Origin: Streptomyces albus subsp. albus
GTDB lineage: Bacteria > Actinomycetota > Actinomycetes > Streptomycetales > Streptomycetaceae
Assembly: GCF_000725885.1 (NCBI RefSeq)
Contig: NZ_JODR01000008.1
Coordinates: 1 to 64,000 of the forward strand
Length of the DNA stretch: 64,000 nucleotides
Reading direction: 5' to 3'
Shown: in pieces, positions 55,889 to 64,000 of the stretch
How the letters are laid out: each line of letters starts with the position of its first letter
Position numbering within the stretch: position 1 is the first letter of the stretch
The notes under the pieces: model-generated
Told to the model about the DNA's origin: nothing
The model's input: the letters and a program-made list of their open reading frames with translations, nothing else
Databases searched by the model: none
Position numbers and translations under genes: made by a program

Positions 55889-56521
55889 TCAGGAGGTGCG
55901 GGATGCGGGGAGACGGGCCGCGAAAGCGTCGAGGACGTCCAGTGTGCTCGCCCGGTCGGTGTGCTGGTGGGCGGACATGCCCAAAGCCCTGGCCGCCGCC
56001 ACGTTGGGCGCCATGTTGTCGACGAACAGCGCGTCCTGGGCCGCGACGCCCAGCAGGTCCAGGGTGTGCGTGTAGATGCGGGGGTCCGGTTTGGCGAAGC
56101 CCACCTCGCACGAGAGCACGGTGACATCCGCGGTCTCCAGGACCTCCCCGAGGTTGGGGCGGGCGTCGGGCCAGGCGTTGCTGACGAACGCGACGGCGGC
56201 CCGGCCGCGCAGCGCCGCCACCGCGTCCAGCAGTGTCCGGTCCCAGACCGGGTGCGCCACGAGATCGGCGCGCACCTCGGCGAGCTGGCCCTCCGTCAGG
56301 CCGAGGCGCTGTCGCACCACCGACCACCATTCGGCGCCGCTCATCCTGCCGACGAGGACCTCGGTGTCGTTGCCCGCGTACACGGCGGTCACGAAGTCCC
56401 GTTCGCTGATGTCCAGCCTGGCCGCCCATTTGGCGGAGGCGGCGGGCAGTTTGTCGTGCACCAGGACGCCGCCCAGGTCGATCAGCAGAGCGGGCCTCCT
56501 GCGGGCCGCCGCCGCGCTCAC
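55889..56521 (-). CDS. HAD-superfamily hydrolase (subfamily IA)
   Basis: A 210-residue protein. Motif I is LLIDLGGVLV (nucleophile Asp; the +2 position is Gly as in the DxGGVL subgroup), motif II FVSNAW, motif III GFAKPDPRIY, motif IV FVDNMAPNV. Probably a small-molecule phosphatase or related hydrolase. The GTG at 56521 follows GGGAGG by 6 nt and overlaps the stop of the adenosyltransferase gene, so the two are translationally coupled. Substrate unknown. Confidence 0.85.
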   Translation of the reverse strand: MSAAAARRRPALLIDLGGVLVHDKLPAASAKWAARLDISERDFVTAVYAGNDTEVLVGRMSGAEWWSVVRQRLGLTEGQLAEVRADLVAHPVWDRTLLDAVAALRGRAAVAFVSNAWPDARPNLGEVLETADVTVLSCEVGFAKPDPRIYTHTLDLLGVAAQDALFVDNMAPNVAAARALGMSAHQHTDRASTLDVLDAFAARLPASRTS

Positions 56522-57090
56522 CGCTCGCCTCCCGGGACCCACAGCACGTCGCCGACGGCCTTGTTGGCGGTACGGGCCAGGATGAACAGCAGGTCGGAGA
56601 GGCGGTTGAGGTAGGTGGCGGTCAGCGGGTTCATCGTCTCGCCGTGCTCCTCCATGGCGGCCCAGGTGGAGCGTTCCGCCCTGCGGACGACGGTGCACGC
56701 CTGGTGCAGCAGTGCCGCACCGGGGGTGCCGCCCGGGAGGATGAAGGAGCGCAGCTTCTCCAGTTCCTCCAGGAAGCGGTCGCAGTCCTCCTCCAGCTTG
56801 TCGATGTACGCCTGCTCGACGCGGAGCGGCGGGTACTCGGGGTTCTCCACCACGGGGGTGGAAAGGTCGGCGCCCACGTCGAACAGGTCGTTCTGGACCC
56901 GCAGCAGTACGGTGCGGACCTCCTCGTCGAGGCTGCCGAGTGCCAGGGCGACACCGATCGCGGCGTTGGCCTCGTTGGCGTCGGCGTACGCCGCGATGCG
57001 GGAGTCGGTCTTGGCGGTGCGGCTCATGTCGCCGAGTGCGGTGGTGCCCTTGTCGCCGGTACGGGTGTAGATCCGCGTGAGGTTAACCAT
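56518..57090 (-). CDS. Cob(I)alamin adenosyltransferase, PduO type
   Basis: A 190-residue enzyme transferring adenosyl from ATP to cob(I)alamin. The N-terminal ATP motif YTRTGDKGTTALGDMSRTAK is diagnostic, followed by RVQNDLFDVGADLSTP, FILPGGTPGAALLHQACTVV and NRLSDLLFILARTANK. ATG 57090 precedes MVNLTRIY. Provides AdoCbl for mutases and class II ribonucleotide reductase. Upstream neighbour on the same strand is an ABC exporter 94 bp away. Confidence 0.94.
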   Translation of the reverse strand: MVNLTRIYTRTGDKGTTALGDMSRTAKTDSRIAAYADANEANAAIGVALALGSLDEEVRTVLLRVQNDLFDVGADLSTPVVENPEYPPLRVEQAYIDKLEEDCDRFLEELEKLRSFILPGGTPGAALLHQACTVVRRAERSTWAAMEEHGETMNPLTATYLNRLSDLLFILARTANKAVGDVLWVPGGER

Positions 57091-57184
57091 GCTGCGAGCG
57101 TAGCCCGCACGGTGCGGCGGGGAAGGGCGCCGCCGCACCCGTGGTGCCGCACCCGATGCCGGCCGGTGCCGTACGGGCGGTGTC

Positions 57185-57940
57185 TCAGGCGTTCGCCTTG
57201 CGGAAGACCTGTGTGCCCAGTCCCAGTGCGAGCGCCGCCAGGGCCGCGGCGACAGCGGCGCCCAGGGCAAGGGGGCCGCCGGCGTAGTGCCCGGTGAAGG
57301 CGTCGCGCACGCCGTCGACCACGTACCGGAAGGGCACGCACCGCGAGACGGCGTCCAGCCAGCCGGGCGCCAGCGTCATCGGCAGCAGGATGCCCGACAG
57401 CAGGGTGGCGGGCATGTTGAGCGAGCTGATGACGGGGGCGAACTCCTGCGGCGAGCTGACCCGCATGGCCAGCGCGTACGACAGCGAGGCGAGGGCGGCG
57501 GCCAGCAGCCCCAGCAGGCCGAAGGCGATCAGCACGCCCGCCACGGGCGCACGCAGGCCGAAGGCGAGGGCGGCCACGAGCAGCAGCAGGGACTGCGCGA
57601 AGAGCTGGAGGACATCGCGTACGAGGCGCCCCAGCAGCAGCGCGAGCCTGCTGACGGGGGTCACGCGCATCCGCTCCACCACGCCGTGGTGCTTCTCGAT
57701 CAGGAGGGTGAATCCGGCGAACGTGGAGGAGAAGAGGCACAGCTGGACGAGGAGTCCGGGGACGAGGGTCTGCCAGGAGTCGCCCCGGCCGCCCAGATCG
57801 ACGTCCTGGAGGAGCGGGCCGAAGAAGACGAGGAACACCAGGGGCTGGAGCGCCCCGAAGAGCAGTCCCGCGCGGGCGGCGAGTGTCTGCCGGATGTAGC
57901 GCCCGGCGACGATGCCGGTGTCGGTGAGGAGATGGGACAC
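57185..57940 (-). CDS. ABC-2 type exporter permease (DrrB-like)
   Basis: A 251-residue membrane protein with six hydrophobic helices (for example LLFGALQPLVFLVFFGPLL, LLVQLCLFSSTFAGFTLLIE, LLLVAALAFGLRAPVAG, LGAAVAAALAALALGLG). Loop VERMRVTPVSRLALLLGRLV is typical of ABC-2 permeases of the daunorubicin-resistance type. It pairs with the ATPase gene 61 bp upstream. Confidence 0.92.
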   Translation of the reverse strand: MSHLLTDTGIVAGRYIRQTLAARAGLLFGALQPLVFLVFFGPLLQDVDLGGRGDSWQTLVPGLLVQLCLFSSTFAGFTLLIEKHHGVVERMRVTPVSRLALLLGRLVRDVLQLFAQSLLLLVAALAFGLRAPVAGVLIAFGLLGLLAAALASLSYALAMRVSSPQEFAPVISSLNMPATLLSGILLPMTLAPGWLDAVSRCVPFRYVVDGVRDAFTGHYAGGPLALGAAVAAALAALALGLGTQVFRKANA

Positions 57941-58001
57941 GGCTGGTCCGTTTCTGTCCGTTGGCGGTGTGGTGGGTGACGCCGTGCGGGCGGGCGGGCC
58001 G

Positions 58002-58790
58002 TCAGACGGCGACGGGCGCGTTCTCGGTCTCCCGGCCGGCCCGGCGACCGGTGAGGGCGATGAAGGTGTCCTGGAGGGTGGCGTCGGGCGAGCCGCCGTG
58101 CAGCTGTTTCAGCTCGGCCGAGGTGCCCTGCGCGACGATCCGGCCGCCGTCCACGATCACCAGCCGGTCGGCGAGGGCGTCCGCCTCGTCGAGGTAATGG
58201 GTGGTCAGGAAGACGGTGGTGCCGTGCTTCTCGCGCAGACGCCGCACCAGCTGCCACAGGCCGGCCCGGCTGGCCGGGTCCAGTCCGGTCGTGGGCTCGT
58301 CCAGGAAGAGCAGCCCGGGTGCGTGGGTGAGCGCCATGGCGATGTCCAGGCGCCGCCGCTGGCCGCCGGAGAGGGCGCCGCAGGGGCGGTCCAGCAGGCC
58401 GGTGAGGTCCAGTTCCCCCGCCAGTTCCTCGGTGCGGCGGGCGGCTTCCGTCTTGCCGAGCCGGTAGAGGCGGCCCTGGGTGGTCAGCTCCTCGCGGACG
58501 CTGACGGCGGGGTCGGTGCCGCCGGACTGTGCGACGTAGCCGATGCGTTCCCGCACGCCGCCGGGGTCGGTGATCAGGTCGCGGCCCGCCACCGTGACCT
58601 TGCCCGCGGTGGGCGTCAGCAGGGTGGTGAGCATCCGCAGGGTGGTGGTCTTTCCCGCTCCGTTGGGCCCGAGGAAGCCGATGATCTCGCCCTGCGGCAC
58701 GGTCAGGTCGATGCCGCGTACGGCCTCGACGGTGCCGTTCTTGGTGCGGAAGGTCCGGGTCAGCCCGGCGGTGTGGATGGCTGCTGGCAT
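58002..58790 (-). CDS. ABC exporter ATP-binding protein (DrrA-like)
   Basis: A 262-residue ATPase. Walker A GPNGAGKT at 41-48, Q-loop YVAQSGGTDP, signature GALSGGQRRRLDIAMAL, Walker B LLFLDEPTTGLD and switch His in LTTHYLDEADALADR. The DrrA-type C-terminal extension (GGSPDATLQDTFIALTGRRA) is present. ATG 58790 is the start; the frame extends upstream into the TetR gene region and is not coding there. Divergent TetR probably regulates it. Confidence 0.94.
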   Translation of the reverse strand: MPAAIHTAGLTRTFRTKNGTVEAVRGIDLTVPQGEIIGFLGPNGAGKTTTLRMLTTLLTPTAGKVTVAGRDLITDPGGVRERIGYVAQSGGTDPAVSVREELTTQGRLYRLGKTEAARRTEELAGELDLTGLLDRPCGALSGGQRRRLDIAMALTHAPGLLFLDEPTTGLDPASRAGLWQLVRRLREKHGTTVFLTTHYLDEADALADRLVIVDGGRIVAQGTSAELKQLHGGSPDATLQDTFIALTGRRAGRETENAPVAV

Positions 58791-58871
58791 GATGGACAGA
58801 AAAACAGAGAGACTTAAAACTTGCAACCTCCCCAAAATTTCATGCACACCATGGACGCGTACGATGAGGGC

Positions 58872-59528
58872 ATGACCAGTACCGCCCCCAAGGAGGGCCG
58901 CCGGGAACGGAAGAAGCGGGAGACCCGGCAGCGGATCTCCGACATCGCCACCGGTCTGTTCTTGGCGCGCGGCTTCGACGCGGTCACCATCGCCGAGATC
59001 GCCGAGGCCGCCGACGTCTCGGTCAACACCGTCTACAACTACTTCCCGGCCAAGGAGGACCTCTTCTTCGACCGCGAGGAGGAGATGGCCGACCGCACCG
59101 CGGCCCTGGTGCGGGACCGGGCGCCCGGGCAGTCCGCGGCCGACGCGGTGCTGGGCCGGCTGCGCCAGGACATCGCCGAACGGAACCTGTACGCGGGCAT
59201 CCGCGAGGGCTTCGGCGACTTCATGCGGGTCGTACGGGAATCGCCCGCACTCGTCGCACGGCTGATGGTGCTGCACCACCGCATCGCCGACCGGCTGCGC
59301 GAGACGCTGGCGGCCGAGACCGGCGCGGCCCCCGACGACCCGATGCCCGAACTCGTCGCCTACGAACTGGTCAACCTCGTCGATCTGGTGACCCGGCGCG
59401 CCACGCTCAGCGTCACCGACGGGGCCTCACCCGAACAGGCCGCCCGTGCCGCACTCGCCAAACTGGACGCCTACGAGTCCCTGGTCACCGACGAGCTCCT
59501 CAACTACGCGACCCGGCCCGCCGAGTGA
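58872..59528 (+). CDS. TetR-family regulator of the adjacent ABC exporter
   Basis: A 218-residue repressor. Helix-turn-helix in TIAEIAEAADVSVNTVYNYF, preceded by RERKKRETRQRISDIATGLF. C-terminal helical domain for ligand binding. ATG 58872 follows GATGAGGGC. It is divergent from the ABC ATPase with 81 bp between starts. This spacer is unusually AT-rich (ACTTAAAACTTGCAA, CCAAAATTTCATGCA) and should hold both promoters and the operator. Confidence 0.92.
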   Translation: MTSTAPKEGRRERKKRETRQRISDIATGLFLARGFDAVTIAEIAEAADVSVNTVYNYFPAKEDLFFDREEEMADRTAALVRDRAPGQSAADAVLGRLRQDIAERNLYAGIREGFGDFMRVVRESPALVARLMVLHHRIADRLRETLAAETGAAPDDPMPELVAYELVNLVDLVTRRATLSVTDGASPEQAARAALAKLDAYESLVTDELLNYATRPAE

Positions 59529-59622
59529 GTCCCGTACGGTGGGATCCACCCGCCGGTGTGACGTCCGCCATGTGAGACGTGATACGTGTCTCTTCGCCAC
59601 CCACGCCCCGCCGATAAGCGCT

Positions 59623-59646
59623 AATGTCCGCCCAACGGACGGTCAT
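59623..59646. promoter_or_regulatory. Inverted repeat upstream of 3-hydroxyacyl-CoA dehydrogenase
   Basis: GTCCG-CCCAA-CGGAC (59626-59640) with flanking AATG/CATT matches gives an imperfect 24-bp palindrome. TetR-type regulators of acyl-CoA metabolism bind similar sites; this is a candidate only. Confidence 0.35.
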
Positions 59647-59714
59647 TCACGGGAGCGCGGGCGACGCCGCGTCGGCGGCCGGGACGCCCGGCGGGACGAA
59701 GTGAGGGGAACAAC

Positions 59715-60563
59715 GTGGCGAAGAAGCTCGCCGTCATCGGGGCCGGTCTCATGGGTTCCGGCATCGCACAGGTCTCCGCCCAGGCCGGCTGGGACGTGAC
59801 GCTCCGCGATGTGACGGACGAGGCGCTCACCCGGGGCACCGACGCGATCAAGGCGTCGTACGACAAGTTCGTCTCCAAGGGCAAGCTGGCGGCGGAGGAC
59901 GCGGAGGCGGCGCTCGGCCGCATCACCACCACCACGGACCTGGACGCGGCGGCCGACGCGGATGTCGTCGTGGAGGCCGTGTTCGAGAAGATCGAGGTCA
60001 AGCGGGAGATCTTCGCCGCCCTCGACAAGCTCGTCGGCGACGAGACGGTGCTGGCCTCCAACACCTCCGCCATCCCCATCACGAAGATCGCCGCGGCCAC
60101 CGGGCGTCCGGAACGGGTCGTGGGCACCCACTTCTTCTCGCCGGTGCCGATGATGGCCCTGTGCGAGCTGGTGCGGGGCCACAAGACCAGCGACGAGACG
60201 CTTGCGACCGCCCGCCGGTTCGCCGAGTCCGTCGGCAAGACCTGCGTCGTCGTCAACCGTGACGTGGCCGGTTTCGTCACCACCCGCCTCATCTCCGCCC
60301 TCGTCGTGGAGGCGGCCAAGCTGTACGAATCCGGGGTCGCCTCCGCCGAGGACATCGACACGGCCTGCAAGCTGGGCTTCGGTCACGCCATGGGGCCGCT
60401 CGCCACCGCCGATCTGACCGGCGTGGACATCCTGCTGCACGCCACCGAGAACATCTACACCGAGTCCCAGGACGGCAAGTTCGCCCCGCCCGAGCTGATG
60501 CGCCGCATGGTCGACGCGGGCGACCTCGGTCGCAAGAGCGGCCAGGGCTTCTACTCGCACTGA
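59715..60563 (+). CDS. 3-hydroxybutyryl-CoA dehydrogenase
   Basis: A 282-residue NAD(P)-dependent enzyme interconverting acetoacetyl-CoA and 3-hydroxybutyryl-CoA. Rossmann GAGLMG at 9-14, DVVVEAVFEKIEVKREIFA, SNTSAIPITKIA, catalytic His in GTHFFSPVPMMALCELV, and C-terminal GFGHAMGPLATADLTGVD. GTG 59715 follows GTGAGGGGAA. Stands alone. Confidence 0.93.
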   Translation: MAKKLAVIGAGLMGSGIAQVSAQAGWDVTLRDVTDEALTRGTDAIKASYDKFVSKGKLAAEDAEAALGRITTTTDLDAAADADVVVEAVFEKIEVKREIFAALDKLVGDETVLASNTSAIPITKIAAATGRPERVVGTHFFSPVPMMALCELVRGHKTSDETLATARRFAESVGKTCVVVNRDVAGFVTTRLISALVVEAAKLYESGVASAEDIDTACKLGFGHAMGPLATADLTGVDILLHATENIYTESQDGKFAPPELMRRMVDAGDLGRKSGQGFYSH

Positions 60564-60809
60564 CCTTCCCCGCACACCACTGACCCCCGTCGGCACCCCA
60601 CCGACACCCCGCAGCACCACCGCACAGCCGCCCCGGTCCGCACACCACGGCCGGGGCGCCCCGTTCCCGGCCCTCCGCTCGCCCACGCGGGTGAAAGTCG
60701 GTATCGGTCAGGACACGGGCGGCAACTCCACCACGGCGGCACCCGTCATCCGTGGTGGGGCCCGCATCACTGAAGGAATCACGCCACGGACACCATTCCG
60801 GGAGCACAT

Positions 60810-61217
60810 ATGCATATCAGGGGCGACCACGCCGAGCTGGTCGTCGGAGGTCGTCTCGACGTCCGCAGCGCGGCGGACGCCCGTACGGTCCTGCACGCCG
60901 CCGTCGACTCGGGTGACGGAGACCTCGTGCTCGACCTCGCCGAGCTCGACTCGTGGGACGCCACGGGGCTCGGCGTCATCATGGGCGCCCACCGCCGCGC
61001 CGGGCGCTGCGGCAGGAGGCTCGTCCTGCGCGAGGTGCCACCGCAGATGCAGCGCGTCCTGGTGGCGACCCGGCTGCACCGCATCCTCGCCATCGAACCC
61101 GCGACCACCCCCGGCGGCCGGCCCGCCACCCAGACCGCCCCGGCAGGCCCTGCCACCCCCGGTGCACCACCCGCCTCACCCGGTACGGGAACGCCCGGCA
61201 TACTGGCGAACCCATGA
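60810..61217 (+). CDS. STAS-domain anti-sigma factor antagonist
   Basis: A 135-residue protein. STAS domain at 1-98: GRLDVRSAADARTVLHAA and LVLDLAELDSWDATGLGVIM; the phosphorylation loop reads D-A-T-G with Thr52 at the site usually occupied by Ser/Thr. The last 35 residues are Pro/Ala/Gly-rich and likely disordered. Would bind an anti-sigma kinase when unphosphorylated; no kinase or sigma gene is adjacent. ATG 60810. Confidence 0.88.
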   Translation: MHIRGDHAELVVGGRLDVRSAADARTVLHAAVDSGDGDLVLDLAELDSWDATGLGVIMGAHRRAGRCGRRLVLREVPPQMQRVLVATRLHRILAIEPATTPGGRPATQTAPAGPATPGAPPASPGTGTPGILANP

Positions 61218-61326
61218 CAAGACCACCGGTACCGTCCCGGCACGTCTCCGTCTCCCGCAGAATGGAACGTGCGCGCCGGACCGGTCCCTCCCGGGCGGCC
61301 GGACGCGCCACCTGTTCTTGGGAGAC

Positions 61327-63891
61327 ATGACGATGGAACGGCACGGCAGCGACCGCGACGCGCACGGCGACCAGCACCAGCCCACCGGCGACCGGCCCGC
61401 CCCCCAGGGGGCCAGGGCCGTCCAGCTCGTCGCCGACCGCTATCTCGTCACGGTCAACCCGGTCGACGGCAGCGAGGTCGAACCCTGCCCGCCCGGCGCA
61501 CAGCACACCCCGCCCGCCCGACGCGCACCGCAGGACCGCACCGAGCAGGACACCGCCGTGCGGGCCACGCTGCCGCCCGGCAGCATGATCGAACGCGACG
61601 AGGAACGCGAACGCCTCACCAGGCTGCTCACCCGGGGCCGCTCCGTGCGGCTGACCGGACCGGCCGGATCGGGCCGCAGCGTCCTGCTCGACGCCGTGGC
61701 CCAGGACGTCGCCCACCTCGCGCCCGACGGCGTCGTCCGCCTCAGCGGCCACCGCCGCACCGCGAGCGACCTGATGTACGACCTGTTCGCCGCCGTGCAC
61801 AGCGCGCCGCTGCACCGCCCCGGCAAGGAGGAGCTGCTGGGCGCGCTGGCCGGGATCGGGGCCGTCGTCCTCGTGGACGACCTGGAATGCGGCGGCGCCG
61901 CCCTCGACGAACTGCTGCGGGCCACCCCCGAGTGCGCCTTCCTGTTCGCCGCCACCCCCGACACCCCCGCCCCCGCCGCCGACTCGTGCGTCGAAGAGGT
62001 CTTCCTGCCGGGGCTGAGCCGCACCGCCTGCGTCGAACTGCTGGAACGGGCCGTCCACCGGCAGCTCACCGACGACGAGGCCGACTGGGCGGCCGATCTG
62101 TGGGTGGCCTGCGAAGGGCTGGCCCGGCGCTTCGTGCAGGCCGGCGCGCTGCTGCGGCTCCAGGGCAGCGACGGCGTCGTCCCCGGCCTCACCGGCGACG
62201 CGGCCCTGGCACCGCTGCTGGCCGCCGCCCTCCCGGAAGCCGGCCGCGGCGCCCTGCGACTCGCCCTCGCCCTCGACGGGGAACTCCCGCACGCCGGCCA
62301 CCTGCCCGCCCTCACCGGCGACCCGCAGGCCGAGACGTGCGTGCCCGAACTGCTCGACTCCGGCCTCATCAGCCCCGTCGGCGGCCACTACCGGCTCGCC
62401 GACGGCGTCGCGGGCCAGCTCACCGAGGCCGGCTACGGCGAAGGCCGCGCCAGCCACGCCCTGACCGCCGTCCAGCACTACACGTGGTGGGCCAAGCAGC
62501 CCGCCGCCACCACCGACCTGGTCACCCAGGAGGCCGACGCACTGCTGGCCGCCGTACGCGCCGCACGGCGCGGCGGCAACGCGAGCGCCGCCGTGCTGCT
62601 CGCCCGCACCGCCGCCCCCGTGCTCGCCGCCGGGATGCGCTGGAGCGCCTGGGAACGGATGCTGCGCGACGGCCAGGAGGCGGCACGGGCCGCGGGCGAG
62701 CTCGCCGAGGAGGCGTACTTCCACCACGAGCTGGGCGTCCTCGCCCTGGTCGCCGGCCACCCGGAGCGGGCCCGCACCGAGCTGGAGGCGGCGCTGGGGC
62801 TGCGCGGCACCCTCGGCGAGCAGCGCGGCATGGTGGCGGGCCGCCGGGCGCTCGCCCTGGTCACGGACCGGCTCGCGGTGAGAGGCGGCTCGCAGGCACC
62901 CACGGGCGGCCCGGGTCCGTTCGGCGCGGTGGCCCCGGGTACGACGGTGCCCATGGCGCCCGTGGCGGGCCCCGTGGACGACGCCGCGACCACCGCAGTG
63001 CAGCCGGCCGTGCCGACGCCGCCCGAGGCGACGACCGCCGCCTTCCCGGCCGCCACCACCGCACCGCTCCCGTCCGCCGGCACACCGGACCCCGGGGCCG
63101 GTACGACGTCCGGCGGTGCGAAGTCGCGCAGCGGGGCGTCCGGCAGCGCGAAGCGCGCCGGCGTGAAGTCCCGTGCGGACAGCGGCAGTGGGTCCGCCGG
63201 GGCCGGTGCGGCTGCCGCCAAGGGCGGGCGGCACGGCTCCGCAGGCGGCTGGCGCGCCCTCGCCGGCGGCGGCTGGCGCACCCTCACCCGCAGCAGGCGG
63301 AACATGGCGGCGGCCGGGGCGGGGGCCCTGCTCGCCGCCGTGCTCGGCACCGTCGTCACCCTGGGCGCCGTCTCGGACGACGGCCCGCCCGCCTCCCAGC
63401 GGTCCCGCACCTCCGAGCACCACAGCAAGCAGGACAACGCCCCCGGCGACGACGAGCCGGGCACCGGTGGCGAGGTCGGCATCCCCGACCAGCAGCAGCG
63501 TCCGGCCGCCGGTACGCCCTCGCAGGAGCCGGACGGGACGGGCTCGCCGCAGGAGGACGGCGACGAGACCCCCACCGACGACCCGAGCACGTCCACGGGC
63601 TCCCCCGGCAGCCCCGACGAGTCCGGCACCCGCGAGCCGGGCGACGGCTCGTCCTCGTCGCAGAAGCCGCCGCCCTCCTCGCACAAGCCCCCGTCCTCGA
63701 CCCCGGACGACCCGCCCTCCTCCGAGGACCCGCCGCCGCCCACCGACGACCCGACCACCCCCGACCCGCCCGCCTCCTCGGGCGGCGGGGACGGCGGAAC
63801 GCCCGGCGGCGGCTCGCCCGGCGGTACGGCGACCGACCGGACCACCAGCAGCGGCAGCGCCCCGGCGTCCGGCTCCCCGAGCGCGCAGTAG
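61327..63891 (+). CDS. Membrane-tethered P-loop (STAND-like) protein with Ser/Thr/Pro-rich tail
   Basis: An 854-residue protein; ATG 61333 has better spacing from GGGAG and would remove two residues. Residues 95-330 form a P-loop domain with GPAGSGRS at 111-118; the usual Walker A Lys is Arg, so ATP hydrolysis is doubtful. VVLVDDLE is a Walker B. Residues about 400-520 are helical, TPR-like (ARTELEAALGLRGTLGEQRG). A low-complexity stretch leads to one transmembrane helix at about 660-685 (AAAGAGALLAAVLGTVVTLG). The outer 170 residues are Pro/Ser/Asp/Glu/Thr-rich and unstructured. It may be a sensor linking wall or surface to a cytoplasmic switch. The STAS gene ends 109 bp upstream. Confidence 0.75.
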   Translation: MTMERHGSDRDAHGDQHQPTGDRPAPQGARAVQLVADRYLVTVNPVDGSEVEPCPPGAQHTPPARRAPQDRTEQDTAVRATLPPGSMIERDEERERLTRLLTRGRSVRLTGPAGSGRSVLLDAVAQDVAHLAPDGVVRLSGHRRTASDLMYDLFAAVHSAPLHRPGKEELLGALAGIGAVVLVDDLECGGAALDELLRATPECAFLFAATPDTPAPAADSCVEEVFLPGLSRTACVELLERAVHRQLTDDEADWAADLWVACEGLARRFVQAGALLRLQGSDGVVPGLTGDAALAPLLAAALPEAGRGALRLALALDGELPHAGHLPALTGDPQAETCVPELLDSGLISPVGGHYRLADGVAGQLTEAGYGEGRASHALTAVQHYTWWAKQPAATTDLVTQEADALLAAVRAARRGGNASAAVLLARTAAPVLAAGMRWSAWERMLRDGQEAARAAGELAEEAYFHHELGVLALVAGHPERARTELEAALGLRGTLGEQRGMVAGRRALALVTDRLAVRGGSQAPTGGPGPFGAVAPGTTVPMAPVAGPVDDAATTAVQPAVPTPPEATTAAFPAATTAPLPSAGTPDPGAGTTSGGAKSRSGASGSAKRAGVKSRADSGSGSAGAGAAAAKGGRHGSAGGWRALAGGGWRTLTRSRRNMAAAGAGALLAAVLGTVVTLGAVSDDGPPASQRSRTSEHHSKQDNAPGDDEPGTGGEVGIPDQQQRPAAGTPSQEPDGTGSPQEDGDETPTDDPSTSTGSPGSPDESGTREPGDGSSSSQKPPPSSHKPPSSTPDDPPSSEDPPPPTDDPTTPDPPASSGGGDGGTPGGGSPGGTATDRTTSSGSAPASGSPSAQ

Positions 63892-63903
63892 CGGTCGCTT
63901 TCC

Positions 63904-63937
63904 GGGCACGCCCGGCCGCCGGTCCACGGGCGTGCCC
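63904..63937 (+). terminator. Terminator after the P-loop membrane gene
   Basis: GGGCACGCCCG (63904-63914) pairs perfectly with CGGGCGTGCCC (63927-63937), 13 nt after the stop codon. A partial repeat of the same sequence follows to 63960. Confidence 0.65.
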
Positions 63938-64000
63938 GGCCGCCTCGGTCCACGGGCGCGCCGTGACCGGCTCCCGGACCGCTCGGTGAACGCAGAGGTC

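Overview
The window is a piece of a Streptomyces chromosome. The evidence is very high GC with G/C-biased third codon positions, many GTG starts, chaplins, a sortase-type LAETG signal, a Rho with a large hydrophilic insertion, and the core order lysA-hom-thrC-thrB-rho-LCP-rpmE-prfA-prmC-Sua5-phosphatase-GlcNAc-1-P transferase-atpIBEFHAGDC.

Left part (1-10091). A DnaK C-terminus runs in from the left edge. It is followed by a divergent FAD monooxygenase/TetR pair sharing a 68-bp promoter region, two small secreted proteins, and two chaplins: a short free one and a long one with an LAETG wall-sorting signal and a His-rich linker. Next come a tandem universal stress protein, a DUF6083 zinc-knuckle protein, and several poorly known genes including a DUF3574 secreted protein. 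Most small genes here are followed by long perfect hairpin terminators.

Integrated element (10092-25544). A roughly 15.3-kb actinomycete integrative and conjugative element (AICE, pSAM2 type) sits in the 3' end of a tRNA-Arg(CCG) gene. It is bounded by 111/112-bp near-identical repeats. The conserved backbone lies on the right: a GntR/KorSA-like repressor with palindromic operators, an FtsK-type translocase, a small membrane protein, a RepSA-like initiator, an excisionase and a tyrosine integrase. The initiator carries a one-base frameshift. The left half is cargo: an APH-fold kinase, an XRE-TPR regulator, a Prim-Pol-like protein, two small tandem paralogues, a decayed GNAT gene, and a low-GC two-gene operon. 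That operon encodes a Trypco2 protein and a 1055-residue trypsin / P-loop NTPase / Sel1-repeat / C-terminal Cys-His protein. It is the best candidate for a new biological conflict (defence) system in the window.

Core right part (25572-64000). A receiver-only response regulator and an ArgS-related anticodon-binding protein precede the lysine/threonine genes (lysA, hom, thrC, thrB). Then follow transcription termination (rho), cell-wall attachment (LCP), translation (rpmE, prfA, prmC, Sua5), a low-molecular-weight phosphatase homologue whose catalytic Cys is Ser, an undecaprenyl-phosphate sugar transferase, and the complete F1Fo ATP synthase operon. atpC is separated from atpD by strong hairpins. 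Beyond the ATP synthase lie a DUF2550 protein, a NarL-type two-component system, an AAC(3)-family acetyltransferase, a membrane-anchored Pro-rich protein, a HAD hydrolase coupled to a cob(I)alamin adenosyltransferase, a drug-type ABC exporter with divergent TetR, a 3-hydroxybutyryl-CoA dehydrogenase, a STAS protein, and a membrane-tethered P-loop protein with a long Ser/Thr/Pro-rich outer tail.

All calls come from reading the sequence and recalling protein families. No database search was run.
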